Assembly: GCA_046542315.1 (NCBI GenBank)
Contig: JBKHBO010000001.1
Coordinates: 1-64,000 of the forward strand
Direction of reading: 5' to 3'
Length of the DNA: 64,000 nt
DNA from: PWPR01 sp046542315
Lineage (GTDB): Bacteria > Bacillota > UBA994 > PWPR01
Position numbers and translations under genes: made by a program. The notes beneath the pieces are model-generated. The model saw only the letters and a list, made by a program, of their open reading frames with translations. It searched no databases and was not told the DNA's origin. Shown one piece after another: positions 25,610 through 34,737 of this stretch. Each line of letters starts with the position of its first letter. The stretch's first letter is position 1.

Positions 25610-25810
25610 CTACTGGTTAATACCCAGTTCACGCTCACGCATGATCGTCATAACACGAGCAATTGTCTTGCGAACAGTGCGAATGCGCATTGGGTTCTCT
25701 AACTGACCAACTGCTGAGCGGAAACGCAAGTTGAACAGCTCTTCTTTTAAATCTTCTAATTTTGTTTCTAATTCATCATTTGTTAAATTGCGTATCTCAC
25801 TAACTCGCAT
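25610..25810 (-). CDS. rpmC: 50S ribosomal protein L29
   Basis: L29 (66 residues) is two helices near the exit tunnel: SEIRNLTNDELETKLEDLKE then ELFNLRFRSAVGQLENP. The ATG at 25810 gives the usual family length and has AGGTGG upstream inside rplP, which it overlaps by 11 bases. In-frame starts further up are closer to that site. Confidence 0.95.
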   Translation of the reverse strand: MRVSEIRNLTNDELETKLEDLKEELFNLRFRSAVGQLENPMRIRTVRKTIARVMTIMRERELGINQ

Positions 25811-26234
25811 TGTCATCACCACCTAGATCTTCGCGTTTAACGAATTTACATTTAATTGGTAGTTTATGCGCTGCTAAGCGAGATGCTTCGCGCGCTAACT
25901 CTTCTGATACACCACTTATCTCAAACATAACTCTACCAGGCTTTACAACTGCTACCCAGTATTCTGGTGCACCTTTTCCGCTACCCATTCTAGTTTCTGC
26001 TGGTTTAGCAGTAACTGGTTTGTGTGGGAAAATATTTATCCAAACTTTACCACCTCGACGAATCTTACGTGTTAAAGCAACACGTGCAGCCTCAATCTGT
26101 CTACTGGTTATCCAACCAGGTTCCAAAGCTTGCAGTCCGTATTCACCTTGTGAAACACTAGATCCGCCTTTTGCTTTGCCTTTCATGCGGCCGCGATGAT
26201 GTCGGCGGTATTTGACGCGTTTTGGCATTAACAT
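25800..26234 (-). CDS. rplP: 50S ribosomal protein L16
   Basis: L16 (144 residues) starts MLMPKRVKYRRHHRGRMKGK and has RKIRRGGKVWINIFPHKPVT and GKGAPEYWVAVVKPGRVMFE. It helps position A-site tRNA. AGGAGG is eight bases before the first ATG. Confidence 0.98.
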   Translation of the reverse strand: MLMPKRVKYRRHHRGRMKGKAKGGSSVSQGEYGLQALEPGWITSRQIEAARVALTRKIRRGGKVWINIFPHKPVTAKPAETRMGSGKGAPEYWVAVVKPGRVMFEISGVSEELAREASRLAAHKLPIKCKFVKREDLGGDDNAS

Positions 26235-26264
26235 TTTGGCGTCCTCCTTTTCCGCAGATATGGT

Positions 26265-26900
26265 CTATTTTTCTGGTAGAACCTCGCCTTTGTATATCCA
26301 CACTTTTATGCCGATTTGGCCGTATGTGGTATAGGCGGTTGCTACTCCAAAGTCAATTTCAGCTCTAAGTGTCTGCAACGGAATGCGTCCCATTCTGTCC
26401 CATTCAACTCGAGCGATCTCAGCACCGTTTAATCGTCCTGAAACCATTACTTTAATTCCTTCAGCTCTTGCTCTCATAGCTCTTGTCATTACCTGACGCA
26501 TAGCTCTTCTATAAGCAATTCTTCTTTCCAGTTGACTAGCAATGTTTTCAGCAACTAAAGTAGCATCAATTTCAGGCTTACTAATTTCCACAACATTAAT
26601 AAATACTTGTTTACCTGTCATTTTTGCGATATCAGCGCGTAATTGATCAACACCAGCACCATTTCTGCCAATGACCATACCTGGTTTTGCTGTCATTATT
26701 GATATTCTTATTATATTTGCTGTTCTTCTAACAATCTCAATCTTTGAGATTCCAGCGTCGTATAGTTCCTTCTTAACATAATTCCTAATTTCATTGTCTT
26801 CTATGAGAAAATCTGCATAGTTGCTATCAGCATACCATTTAGAATCCCAATCTTTAATTACTCCTACTCTTAATCCGGTAGGATTAGCTTTTTGACCCAA
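26265..26900 (-). CDS. rpsC: 30S ribosomal protein S3
   Basis: S3 (211 residues) has an N-terminal KH domain (AKPGMVIGRNGAGVDQL) and the C-terminal part GIKVMVSGRLNGAEIARVEW and YTTYGQIGIKVWIYKGEVLP. It lines the mRNA entry channel. The start MGQKANPTGLRVGV is standard. Confidence 0.98.
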   Translation of the reverse strand: MGQKANPTGLRVGVIKDWDSKWYADSNYADFLIEDNEIRNYVKKELYDAGISKIEIVRRTANIIRISIMTAKPGMVIGRNGAGVDQLRADIAKMTGKQVFINVVEISKPEIDATLVAENIASQLERRIAYRRAMRQVMTRAMRARAEGIKVMVSGRLNGAEIARVEWDRMGRIPLQTLRAEIDFGVATAYTTYGQIGIKVWIYKGEVLPEK

Positions 26901-26918
26901 CGTATCTGCCCCTCCTTA

Positions 26919-27251
26919 TCAACGTTCTTTGACTACCACCGTTATGTGGCTGGTCCTTTTCAATATCGGATAGGCACGCCCTTGAGCTCGTGCGCGAAAC
27001 CTCTTTAATACTGGACCGCCGTCTACATATGCTTCTGCTATGTACAAAGAATCAATGTCCATCTCATGATTATGTTCTGCATTTGCTGCAGCAGAATTAA
27101 TGACTTTAATGATTACATCGGCGGCTTTACGTCTCGTAAAACGCAGTATGGCCAGGGCTTCTGCAACATCCTTGCCACGAACTTCATTTATGACTTGACG
27201 AGCCTTTCGTGGGCTAACTCGCACATAGCGCGCTATTGCTTTTGCTTCCAT
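26919..27251 (-). CDS. rplV: 50S ribosomal protein L22
   Basis: L22 (110 residues) lines the nascent peptide tunnel. It shows ARYVRVSPRKARQVINEVRG and the loop region DGGPVLKRFRARAQGRAYPI. The ATG at 27251 has GGGAGG about ten bases upstream; the earlier ATG at 27260 is only one base from it and is less likely. Confidence 0.97.
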   Translation of the reverse strand: MEAKAIARYVRVSPRKARQVINEVRGKDVAEALAILRFTRRKAADVIIKVINSAAANAEHNHEMDIDSLYIAEAYVDGGPVLKRFRARAQGRAYPILKRTSHITVVVKER

Positions 27252-27277
27252 GTTGCTCATACCTCCCTGAAATTACA

Positions 27278-27565
27278 TCATACTGTCACACTAGTTGTGC
27301 GACTACTTTTTTCACCATGGCCTCTGAACAATCTTGTTGGAGCAAATTCTCCTAATTTATGTCCGACCATATCTTCTGTGATATATACAGGCACATGTTT
27401 ATGTCCATCGTGAACTGCAATTGTGTGACCCACCATTTGTGGGAAAATTGTAGAAGCACGAGACCATGTTTTCAGCACCTTTTTCTCGTTCTTTTCATTG
27501 AGTTCTTCAATGCGTCTTAATAGTTTTGCATCAACAAAGGGCCCTTTTTTGGTAGAACGACTCAC
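27278..27565 (-). CDS. rpsS: 30S ribosomal protein S19
   Basis: S19 (95 residues) has TKKGPFVDAKLLRRIEEL, TWSRASTIFPQMVGHTIAVH and VGHKLGEFAPTRLFRGH, all diagnostic. Start is GTG at 27565, seven bases after AGGAGG. S19 contacts S13 in the 30S head. Confidence 0.98.
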   Translation of the reverse strand: MSRSTKKGPFVDAKLLRRIEELNEKNEKKVLKTWSRASTIFPQMVGHTIAVHDGHKHVPVYITEDMVGHKLGEFAPTRLFRGHGEKSSRTTSVTV

Positions 27566-27594
27566 CTTGTGGCCTCCTTTCTTTCCTTACGATA

Positions 27595-28428
27595 TTATTT
27601 CTTTTTATGCCTACTACGTACAATGTACTTATCGCTTTTCTTTGATTTGCGAGTTTTCTTACCCAGAGTCTTTTTACCCCAAGGAGACATAGGAGATTTG
27701 CGTCCGATTGGAGCGCGTCCTTCTCCACCACCATGTGGATGATCTACAGGGTTCATTGCACTACCTCTAACGGTAGGTCTTTTTCCTAACCAACGATTTC
27801 TTCCGGCTTTACCGATAGAAATTGTCTCATGCTCAACATTTCCTACTTGTCCTACTGTCGCTTTACAATCTAGTAGAACCATTCTAACTTCACCAGATGG
27901 AAGTCTAATTTGAGCATATTTGCCTTCTTTAGCCATAATCTGAGCAGATGATCCAGCTGAACGAACCAATTGTCCGCCTTTGCCAGGTTTTAGCTCTACA
28001 TTATGTATAACAGTACCTAAAGGCATGTCTTTTAATTTTTTGGCATTGCCAGGAATAATATCTGCCTCTGGTCCTGAAATTATTTCTTGTCCAACTTGTA
28101 TACCTACAGGAGCTATTATATAGCGTTTCTCCCCATCTACATAGTTTAGTAAAGCAATTCTTGCTGTCCTATTTGGATCATACTCAATGTGAGCTACTTT
28201 TGCTGGAATATTATCTTTATTCCTTTTAAAGTCAATAATGCGATACTTTCTTTTATGTCCGCCACCTTGATGCCTAACCGTCAATTTTCCTTGGTTATTA
28301 CGGCCACCTTTTTTCTTTAACGCTACAGTTAAAGATTTTTCTGGTTCACGGCGAGTGACTTCTTCAAATGTAGAAACCGTCATAGTACGACGACCTGGAG
28401 AGGTTGGCTTAAAACTCTTTAGTGCCAT
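27595..28428 (-). CDS. rplB: 50S ribosomal protein L2
   Basis: L2 (277 residues) is needed for subunit joining and peptidyl transferase assembly. Motifs: KSFKPTSPGRRTMTVSTFEE, YIIAPVGIQVGQEI, and near the C-terminus GSAMNPVDHPHGGGEGRAPI, which carries the conserved His near the active centre. Full family length. Confidence 0.98.
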   Translation of the reverse strand: MALKSFKPTSPGRRTMTVSTFEEVTRREPEKSLTVALKKKGGRNNQGKLTVRHQGGGHKRKYRIIDFKRNKDNIPAKVAHIEYDPNRTARIALLNYVDGEKRYIIAPVGIQVGQEIISGPEADIIPGNAKKLKDMPLGTVIHNVELKPGKGGQLVRSAGSSAQIMAKEGKYAQIRLPSGEVRMVLLDCKATVGQVGNVEHETISIGKAGRNRWLGKRPTVRGSAMNPVDHPHGGGEGRAPIGRKSPMSPWGKKTLGKKTRKSKKSDKYIVRSRHKKK

Positions 28429-28456
28429 TGTCTATTCCCTCCTTATCTAGTAGTTA

Positions 28457-28744
28457 TTAAACGCCTTCAAAAATTTCAATTGGTTTGCTATCAGGAGTCA
28501 ATGAGACAATAGCTTTTTTCCACGATGGCCTACGACCTATGTGAACACCCATTCTCTTCATCTTTCCCTGCATACGCATTGTACGCACCTTAGCTACCTT
28601 AACATCAAAAAGTTCTTCAATAGCATTTTTTATCTGTATCTTATTAGCGTTTACAGCTACTTGAAAAGTGTATTTATCTTCTTCCATTAAAAGTGAAGTT
28701 CGCTCAGTTATAATTGGTTTAATAATTACATCTCTGTTATGCAT
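28457..28744 (-). CDS. rplW: 50S ribosomal protein L23
   Basis: L23 (95 residues) sits at the tunnel exit, where trigger factor and SRP dock. Motifs: DVIIKPIITERTSLLMEEDK, AIEELFDVKVAKVRTM and MGVHIGRRPSWKKAIVSL. Its start overlaps the rplD stop by one base, so the two are translationally coupled. Confidence 0.98.
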   Translation of the reverse strand: MHNRDVIIKPIITERTSLLMEEDKYTFQVAVNANKIQIKNAIEELFDVKVAKVRTMRMQGKMKRMGVHIGRRPSWKKAIVSLTPDSKPIEIFEGV

Positions 28745-29367
28745 TATGCGAACACCTCCTCAACTCTCTTCACTGCATCTTTAGTCATTACTAAAAAATT
28801 GCAATCAAGTAGTTGGTAAACATTAATGGTATCTGCTGATATTGTATAAACATTTGGAATGTTTCTCGCAGATAAAGCAACATTACTGTCATTATTTGCT
28901 AACACTATTAGATTTTTCTTTCCAGCTTCTAGATTATTAAGAAACTGAATCATATCTTTTGTTTTTGGTTTATCAAACTTTATGTTGTCAACGATGATAA
29001 TCTCATTCGCAGCCAATTTTGCTGATAAAGCAGATCTAATAGCAACTCTTTTAGCTTTTTTGTTAATCTTCTTTGTATAATCTCTTGGTGTTGGTCCAAA
29101 AACAGCACCACCACCTGTCCAATGCGGAGCCCTAATCGTACCTGCTCTAGCTCGTCCTGTACCTTTTTGTCTCCATGGTTTTCTTCCACCGCCGCGAACT
29201 TCGCCACGCGTTTTAACCTTAGCAGTACCAACTCTTTGAGCTGCAAGATAAGTAACTACGGCTTGATGCATTAGACTTTCGTTGATATCTGCGCCAAAAA
29301 TGGCTTCAGACATGTCTAATTTATCGACCTTTTCTCCTTGCATATTCCTTACATCTAATGTAGGCAT
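28744..29367 (-). CDS. rplD: 50S ribosomal protein L4
   Basis: L4 (207 residues) lines the exit tunnel with its extended loop TRGEVRGGGRKPWRQKGTGR and GAVFGPTPRDYTKKINKKAK. In E. coli it represses the S10 operon; no equivalent signal was identified here. It overlaps rplW by one base. Confidence 0.98.
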   Translation of the reverse strand: MPTLDVRNMQGEKVDKLDMSEAIFGADINESLMHQAVVTYLAAQRVGTAKVKTRGEVRGGGRKPWRQKGTGRARAGTIRAPHWTGGGAVFGPTPRDYTKKINKKAKRVAIRSALSAKLAANEIIIVDNIKFDKPKTKDMIQFLNNLEAGKKNLIVLANNDSNVALSARNIPNVYTISADTINVYQLLDCNFLVMTKDAVKRVEEVFA

Positions 29368-29392
29368 TTGCTACGCCTCCTTATTTTAAACG

Positions 29393-30028
29393 TTAACCTT
29401 GGCTTTTGATAGCATCTCTAAGGTGAACTAAAGCACCCTTAGCGCCTGGAACAGCACCTTTAATCAAAATCAAGTTCTTGTCACTATCGATTCTAACTAT
29501 TTCAAGGTTTTGTACTGTAACTTTTTCTCCACCCATACGACCAGCCATCTTTTTACCTTTTTGAACTCGGCTCATACCTGCTGAGGCTCCTAAAGAACCG
29601 ATACCTCTATGATATTTTGAACCATGAGACATTGGGCCTCTTGAAAAGCCATGTCTTCTAATTGGACCTTGGAAGCCTTTTCCTTTAGATACTGAAGTAA
29701 TATCAATGATATCACCATCAGCAAATAACTCTACTGTGACTTCTTGTCCGACATTATAAGAATCTGAATCTTCAAGTCTAAATTCTTTTAAGTATTTTTT
29801 TGGTTTAACTCCGGCTTTAGCGAAATGACCTTTTGATGGTTCATTTGTCTTATGAGTTGGGATATCTTGATAACCTAACTGTATCGCTGCATAACCTTCA
29901 TTCTCAACTGTTTTCTTTTGAGTAACAACACAAGGTCCTGCTTGAATTACTGTTACAGGAATTAGATTCCCATCATCCGCAAAAACCTGGGTCATGCCTA
30001 TCTTTTTGCCTAATATAGCTTTTTTCAA
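29393..30028 (-). CDS. rplC: 50S ribosomal protein L3
   Basis: L3 (211 residues) starts MKKAILGKKIGMTQVFADDG and contains DITSVSKGKGFQGPIRRHGF and GPMSHGSKYHRGIGSLGASA, the loop that nears the peptidyl transferase centre. It follows rpsJ by 25 bases. Confidence 0.98.
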   Translation of the reverse strand: MKKAILGKKIGMTQVFADDGNLIPVTVIQAGPCVVTQKKTVENEGYAAIQLGYQDIPTHKTNEPSKGHFAKAGVKPKKYLKEFRLEDSDSYNVGQEVTVELFADGDIIDITSVSKGKGFQGPIRRHGFSRGPMSHGSKYHRGIGSLGASAGMSRVQKGKKMAGRMGGEKVTVQNLEIVRIDSDKNLILIKGAVPGAKGALVHLRDAIKSQG

Positions 30029-30053
30029 TGCTTTGGCACCTCCCCGTCAACCA

Positions 30054-30362
30054 TTATAATTTGATCTCAATGTCCACGCCTGCAGGTAAATCTAAGCGCA
30101 TTAGCGCATCAACTGTCTGAGGAGTTGGCTCATTGATATCAATTAATCTTTTATGTGTCTTCATTTCAAACTGCTCACGACTATCTTTACTCTTGAATGT
30201 TGATTTCAGCACTGTAAACAAATGCCTCTCTGTTGGCAATGGAACTGGACCTGAAATTGAAGCGCCAGTTCTTGTTGCTGCTTCAACAATCTTTTTCGCA
30301 GAAGCATCTAAAATTGTATGATCAAATGCTTTTAAACGAATCCTAATTATTTGTTTTGCCAT
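30054..30362 (-). CDS. rpsJ: 30S ribosomal protein S10
   Basis: S10 (102 residues) has KQIIRIRLKAFDHTILDASA and the ending TVDALMRLDLPAGVDIEIKL; it also serves as NusE in antitermination. The ATG at 30362 lies seven bases after AGGAGG; an in-frame TTG before it is not needed. The 108 bases between tuf and rpsJ contain no clear promoter. Confidence 0.98.
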   Translation of the reverse strand: MAKQIIRIRLKAFDHTILDASAKKIVEAATRTGASISGPVPLPTERHLFTVLKSTFKSKDSREQFEMKTHKRLIDINEPTPQTVDALMRLDLPAGVDIEIKL

Positions 30363-30470
30363 CAATATTCCTCCTTGTCCATCTTTGGGACATAAGCTCC
30401 GCAGAAATTACCCATCCATAAAGAATGGCAACCTTCTACATCAAAGCAATATATTAAAATCTAATAAATC

Positions 30471-31676
30471 TTACTTCTCAATACCAGTTACAATACCTGC
30501 TCCAACTGTACGTCCGCCTTCACGAATCGCAAATGTTGTTCCTTTTTCTAAAGCGATTGGTGTAATTAATTCTATGCTCATCTGAATGTTATCTCCAGGC
30601 ATTACCATTTCTACTCCTTCTGGTAAGTTAATTACTCCAGTAACATCTGTTGTACTAAAGAAAAACTGTGGTCTGTATCCTGGGAAGAATGGTGTATGTC
30701 TTCCACCCTCTTCTTTTTTCAATACATATACCTCTGCATCAAAACTTGTATGTGGTTGGATACTTCCTGGCTTAGCTAACACTTGGCCACGCTCTACTTC
30801 GTCTCTTTTAATTCCTCGAAGTAAGCAACCTACGTTATCTCCTGCCAGTCCTTGATCCATCAACTTACGGAACATCTCTACTCCTGTACATACTGTTTTC
30901 CGTGGCTGATCCATCATTCCTATGATTTCTACTTCATCACCAACGTTGATAACTCCACGATCAATTCTTCCTGTTACTACTGTTCCTCTTCCTGTAATTG
31001 AGAATACGTCCTCAATTGGCATCAAGAAAGGCTTCTCTGTATCTCTTTGTGGCGTTGGTATATATTCATCTACCGCATCCATCAAGTCTAATATCTTTCC
31101 ACACCATTCACATTCTCTTTCTCCGCATCCGCACTCTAGTGCTTTTAGCGCTGATCCTGCTACAAATGGTGTGTCATCTCCAGGGAATTCGTATTGGTCT
31201 AGTAATTCTCTTACTTCCATCTCTACCAATTCAATTAGCTCTTCGTCGTCTACCATATCTGCTTTGTTCAAAAATACTACGATATGTGGTACGTTTACCT
31301 GGTGACTTAACAATATATGCTCTCTTGTCTGTGGCATTGGACCATCAGCTGCTGATACTACTAATATAGCTCCGTCCATCTGCGCTGCTCCTGTAATCAT
31401 GTTCTTTACATAGTCAGCATGTCCTGGACAGTCAACGTGTGCATAGTGACGCTTTGTTGTCTCATACTCAACGTGTGCTGTATTAATTGTAATTCCACGT
31501 TCTCTCTCTTCTGGTGCCTTGTCAATATCTTCAAAATTCATAGTAAACTTTGTCTCACTATTTGCTGATAGCACCAAGGTTATCGCCGCTGTTAGTGTTG
31601 TCTTACCGTGGTCAATATGCCCTATTGTCCCAATATTAACGTGTGGTTTTGTTCTTTCAAACTTCTGCTTTGCCAT
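30471..31676 (-). CDS. tuf: Elongation factor Tu, copy 1 (str operon)
   Basis: EF-Tu brings aminoacyl-tRNA to the ribosome using GTP. The 401-residue protein has GHIDHGKT at 19-26, DCPGH at 82-86 and NKAD at 137-140, then two beta-barrel domains. A cysteine cluster CGCGERECEWC (Cys182, 184, 189 and 192) sits in the G domain after the SALKALE segment and makes the protein slightly longer than the usual 394-397. The gene follows fusA after 17 bases without its own promoter. It is identical, as far as I compared, to the copy at 46167-47372. Confidence 0.98.
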   Translation of the reverse strand: MAKQKFERTKPHVNIGTIGHIDHGKTTLTAAITLVLSANSETKFTMNFEDIDKAPEERERGITINTAHVEYETTKRHYAHVDCPGHADYVKNMITGAAQMDGAILVVSAADGPMPQTREHILLSHQVNVPHIVVFLNKADMVDDEELIELVEMEVRELLDQYEFPGDDTPFVAGSALKALECGCGERECEWCGKILDLMDAVDEYIPTPQRDTEKPFLMPIEDVFSITGRGTVVTGRIDRGVINVGDEVEIIGMMDQPRKTVCTGVEMFRKLMDQGLAGDNVGCLLRGIKRDEVERGQVLAKPGSIQPHTSFDAEVYVLKKEEGGRHTPFFPGYRPQFFFSTTDVTGVINLPEGVEMVMPGDNIQMSIELITPIALEKGTTFAIREGGRTVGAGIVTGIEK

Positions 31677-31689
31677 TTTCTGACCTCCT
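30475..31689 (-). repeat. Long direct repeat, tuf copy 1
   Basis: This 1215-base block matches 46171-47385 with no indel, and the alternative-frame translations of the two blocks are also the same. Identity starts inside the last lysine codon of tuf and ends just past the AGGAGG ribosome site; flanking sequence is unrelated on both sides. Both copies have the same orientation. Confidence 0.93.
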
Positions 31690-31693
31690 ATTA

Positions 31694-33766
31694 TTATCTA
31701 TTATCTTCTACGATTTCATCAGCAATATTTCTAGGTACTGGCTCATATTTAGAAAACTCCATAGAATATGACCCTCTACCTTGTGTTTTAGATCGCATAT
31801 CTGTTGCATATCCAAACATATTAGATAGTGGCACTTTTGCAGAAACGACCTTTACTCCTGATCTGTCAGACAAACTTTCAATAGACCCTCTTCTTGAATT
31901 AATGTCACCAATTATGTCGCCCATATATTCTTCAGGGACTACTACTTCTACTTGCATAATAGGTTCCATCAAAACTGAGTTTGCTTGTTTAAGTGCTTCT
32001 TTAAGGGCCATAGAACCCGCAACCTTAAACGCAATCTCAGATGAGTCAACTTCATGGTAACTACCATCAACTAATGTTACATCCACACCAGTAACTGGAT
32101 ATCCTGCGATATTACCATTTAACATAGCCTCTTGTATACCTGCGTCTACTGCTTTCCAATACTCTCTTGGAATAGCTCCGCCTACAATTTGGCTTTCGAA
32201 ATTATATCCAACATGACCTTCCATAGGTTTGACATCTATAACAACATGTCCATATTGACCTCTACCACCAGATTGTCTTGCAAATTTTGCATCTATATGA
32301 GCAGTACCTAATATGGTCTCTCTATATGCAACCTGTGGTTTACCTATGTTAGCTTTGACATTATATTCTCTCAATAAGCGATCAGCAATGATTTCTAGGT
32401 GTAGCTCTCCCATACCTGCAATTATTGTCTGTCCTGTCTCATCGTCTGTATATGCCTTAAAAGTTGGATCTTCTTCTGCTAATCTTACTAATGCAGCTGA
32501 TAGTTTATCTTCGTCAGCTTTAGTTCTTGGCTCAATAGCCTGTCTAATAACTGGCTCTGGGAACTCCATAGATTCTAAAATTACTCTATTATCCTCATTA
32601 CATAAAGTATCACCAGTCGATGTATTCTTAAGTCCTACAATTGCCACTATATCTCCAGCCCTAATCTCTTTGAGCTCTTCTCTGTGGTTTGCATGCATTC
32701 TTAGTACACGACCGACTCTCTCTCTATTATCTTTAGTAGAATTCAGCACATAAGAGCCTGCTTCTAACTTTCCTGAGTAAACTCTACAAAAAGCAAGTTT
32801 ACCTACGTAACTATCAGCCATTATTTTAAAGGCTAAAGCTGCGAATGGTCCATCAGGATCAGCTTCTCTTGTTACTTCTTCTTGTGTATCTGGATCTATA
32901 CCTACTATAGGTGGTACTTCTGGTGGTGATGGTAAATAATCCACGATAGCATCTAAAAGCAGTTGAACACCTTTATTTTTATATGAAGAACCACATATAA
33001 CAGGAACAATTTTGTTTTCTAATGTTAAACTTCTTATTAGTTCCTTAACTACTTCTACTTCTAGTTCTTCACCTTCAAGATAAGACATCATAAACTCATC
33101 ATCATATTCTGACAAGAATTCTAATATCTCAATGCGTTTCTCCTCTGCTTCATCTTTAAATTCTTCAGGTATGTCTAAAATTTCAATCTCTTTACCTAAA
33201 TCATCTTTATAATATATATATCTTTGTGAAACGAGATCAATAATTCCAGAGAAATTTTCTTCTGCGCCGACTGGCATTTGAATTGGTAAAGCATTAGCTT
33301 TTAGTCTCTCTCTCATCATGCTAACGACATTGTAAAAATCCGCACCTAAAGTATCCATCTTGTTTACGTAAGCTATTCTAGGTACGCGATATTTGTCTGC
33401 CTGTCGCCAAACAGTCTCAGATTGAGGTTCTACCCCACCTTTTGCGCAAAAAACAGCTACGGAGCCATCTAGTACGCGAAGTGAACGCTCAACTTCCACA
33501 GTAAAATCTACGTGGCCGGGCGTATCTATAATATTAATTGTTTTTCCATTCCAAACACAAGAAGTCGCTGCTGAAGTAATTGTTATACCTCTCTCTTGCT
33601 CTTGGACCATCCAGTCCATGGTAGCTGCACCGTCATGAGTCTCGCCCAATCTATGCACTCTACCTGTATAAAACAAGATTCTTTCAGTAGTAGTTGTTTT
33701 TCCAGCATCTATATGCGCCATAATACCTATGTTACGCACACTTCTTAATTTTTCACGTTCTTGCAT
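31694..33766 (-). CDS. fusA: Elongation factor G
   Basis: EF-G drives translocation and, with RRF, ribosome recycling. The 690-residue protein has the P-loop AHIDAGKT at 17-24, RGITITSAA (switch I), DTPGHVDF and NKMD in the GTPase domain, then domains II-V including GMGELHLEI and RQSGGRGQYGHVVI. It lies in rpsL-rpsG-fusA-tuf, the str operon. A shorter EF-G-like paralogue is present at 59413-61440. Confidence 0.98.
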   Translation of the reverse strand: MQEREKLRSVRNIGIMAHIDAGKTTTTERILFYTGRVHRLGETHDGAATMDWMVQEQERGITITSAATSCVWNGKTINIIDTPGHVDFTVEVERSLRVLDGSVAVFCAKGGVEPQSETVWRQADKYRVPRIAYVNKMDTLGADFYNVVSMMRERLKANALPIQMPVGAEENFSGIIDLVSQRYIYYKDDLGKEIEILDIPEEFKDEAEEKRIEILEFLSEYDDEFMMSYLEGEELEVEVVKELIRSLTLENKIVPVICGSSYKNKGVQLLLDAIVDYLPSPPEVPPIVGIDPDTQEEVTREADPDGPFAALAFKIMADSYVGKLAFCRVYSGKLEAGSYVLNSTKDNRERVGRVLRMHANHREELKEIRAGDIVAIVGLKNTSTGDTLCNEDNRVILESMEFPEPVIRQAIEPRTKADEDKLSAALVRLAEEDPTFKAYTDDETGQTIIAGMGELHLEIIADRLLREYNVKANIGKPQVAYRETILGTAHIDAKFARQSGGRGQYGHVVIDVKPMEGHVGYNFESQIVGGAIPREYWKAVDAGIQEAMLNGNIAGYPVTGVDVTLVDGSYHEVDSSEIAFKVAGSMALKEALKQANSVLMEPIMQVEVVVPEEYMGDIIGDINSRRGSIESLSDRSGVKVVSAKVPLSNMFGYATDMRSKTQGRGSYSMEFSKYEPVPRNIADEIVEDNR

Positions 33767-33798
33767 ACCAAAGCCTCCTTTCTCCGAGTTTAATTAAA

Positions 33799-34269
33799 TT
33801 ACCAACGATAATGCGCAAATGCTTGGTTAGCTTCTGCCATACGATGGGTTTCTTCTCTTCTTCTTATACTTCCGCCAGTACTATTATATGCATCAAGTAT
33901 CTCTCTAGCCAATCTTTCCACCATAGTTCTTTCACCACGTTGCCGGGCGTATGCAACAACCCATCTAATAGCTAACATAGTTTGTCTATGAGGACTAACT
34001 TCTTGTGGTACCTGATAAGTAGCACCACCAACACGACGAGATTTAACTTCCAATAATGGAGCTACATTCTCTAACGCTGTCTCAAATACTTCTAATGGTT
34101 CTTCTCCTGATCTTTCCGCAATTAAATCCATAGCGCCATAAAATGCACGCTGCGCGATGCCTCTCTTGCCATCCAACATAACTTTGTTGATAAACTTAGT
34201 TACAAGTTTACTTTTATAAATTGGATCTGGTAATACATCTCGCTTAGGAATAGGTCCTTTACGGGGCAT
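33799..34269 (-). CDS. rpsG: 30S ribosomal protein S7
   Basis: S7 (156 residues) begins MPRKGPIPKRDVLPDPIYKS and has ALENVAPLLEVKSRRVGGAT and RWVVAYARQRGERTMVERLA. It starts assembly of the 30S head and binds the E-site region. Thirty-two bases separate it from rpsL. Confidence 0.98.
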   Translation of the reverse strand: MPRKGPIPKRDVLPDPIYKSKLVTKFINKVMLDGKRGIAQRAFYGAMDLIAERSGEEPLEVFETALENVAPLLEVKSRRVGGATYQVPQEVSPHRQTMLAIRWVVAYARQRGERTMVERLAREILDAYNSTGGSIRRREETHRMAEANQAFAHYRW

Positions 34270-34301
34270 ATTGTAACCTCCTCTACTACTTAAACTTTAT
34301 T

Positions 34302-34676
34302 TTATTCTCTTGGTTTACGAGTACCGTATTTAGAACGTCCTTGTCGTCTGCCTTCTACTCCAGCAGTATCAAGCACACCACGAACAATATGGAATCTTAC
34401 ACCTGGTAAGTCTTTTACACGACCACCACGTACTAGTACCACTGAGTGTTCCTGCAGATTATGTCCTATGCCAGGAATATACGCTGTGACTTCTTCGCCG
34501 TTAGTTAATCTAACCCTTGCTATTTTTCTAATAGCTGAGTTAGGCTTCTTCGGGTTCATCGTTCTAACCTGAATACACATGCCTCTTTTTTGCGGAGAAC
34601 CGCCTAATTTTCTAGACATTGATTTCTTTTTTGTTGTCTGACGACCCTTACGAACCAATTGATTGATGGTTGGCAT
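34302..34676 (-). CDS. rpsL: 30S ribosomal protein S12
   Basis: S12 (124 residues) lies at the decoding centre. It begins MPTINQLVRKGRQTTKKKSM and contains NPKKPNSAIRK and LVRGGRVKDLPGVRFH, the two loops in which streptomycin resistance mutations are known in other bacteria; both lysines are the wild-type residue. The ATG at 34676 follows GGGAGGTG; the longer frame runs into the leader and is rejected. First gene of the str-S10-spc-alpha superoperon. Confidence 0.98.
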   Translation of the reverse strand: MPTINQLVRKGRQTTKKKSMSRKLGGSPQKRGMCIQVRTMNPKKPNSAIRKIARVRLTNGEEVTAYIPGIGHNLQEHSVVLVRGGRVKDLPGVRFHIVRGVLDTAGVEGRRQGRSKYGTRKPRE

Positions 34677-34737
34677 CCCTACACCTCCCTGGTTATTCTT
34701 TAAAATATAATAACAGTGCCGCAACTCATTTTTTTAA

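Noticed and set aside
27531..27734. 67-codon frame inside the rplB 3' end
   Set aside because: It is a shadow of rplB in a different frame and runs into the rpsS leader.
30366..30470. S10-type leader or promoter between tuf and rpsJ
   Set aside because: Only weak four-pair stems and no -35/-10 pair were found.
30998..31369. Plus-strand frames opposite tuf, present in both copies
   Set aside because: Their repetition only reflects the tuf duplication; they lack ribosome sites and family likeness.
30475..31689. tuf duplication as an assembly error
   Set aside because: Flanks differ fully, last codons differ, and two tuf genes at the str and tRNA-nusG loci are a known arrangement.
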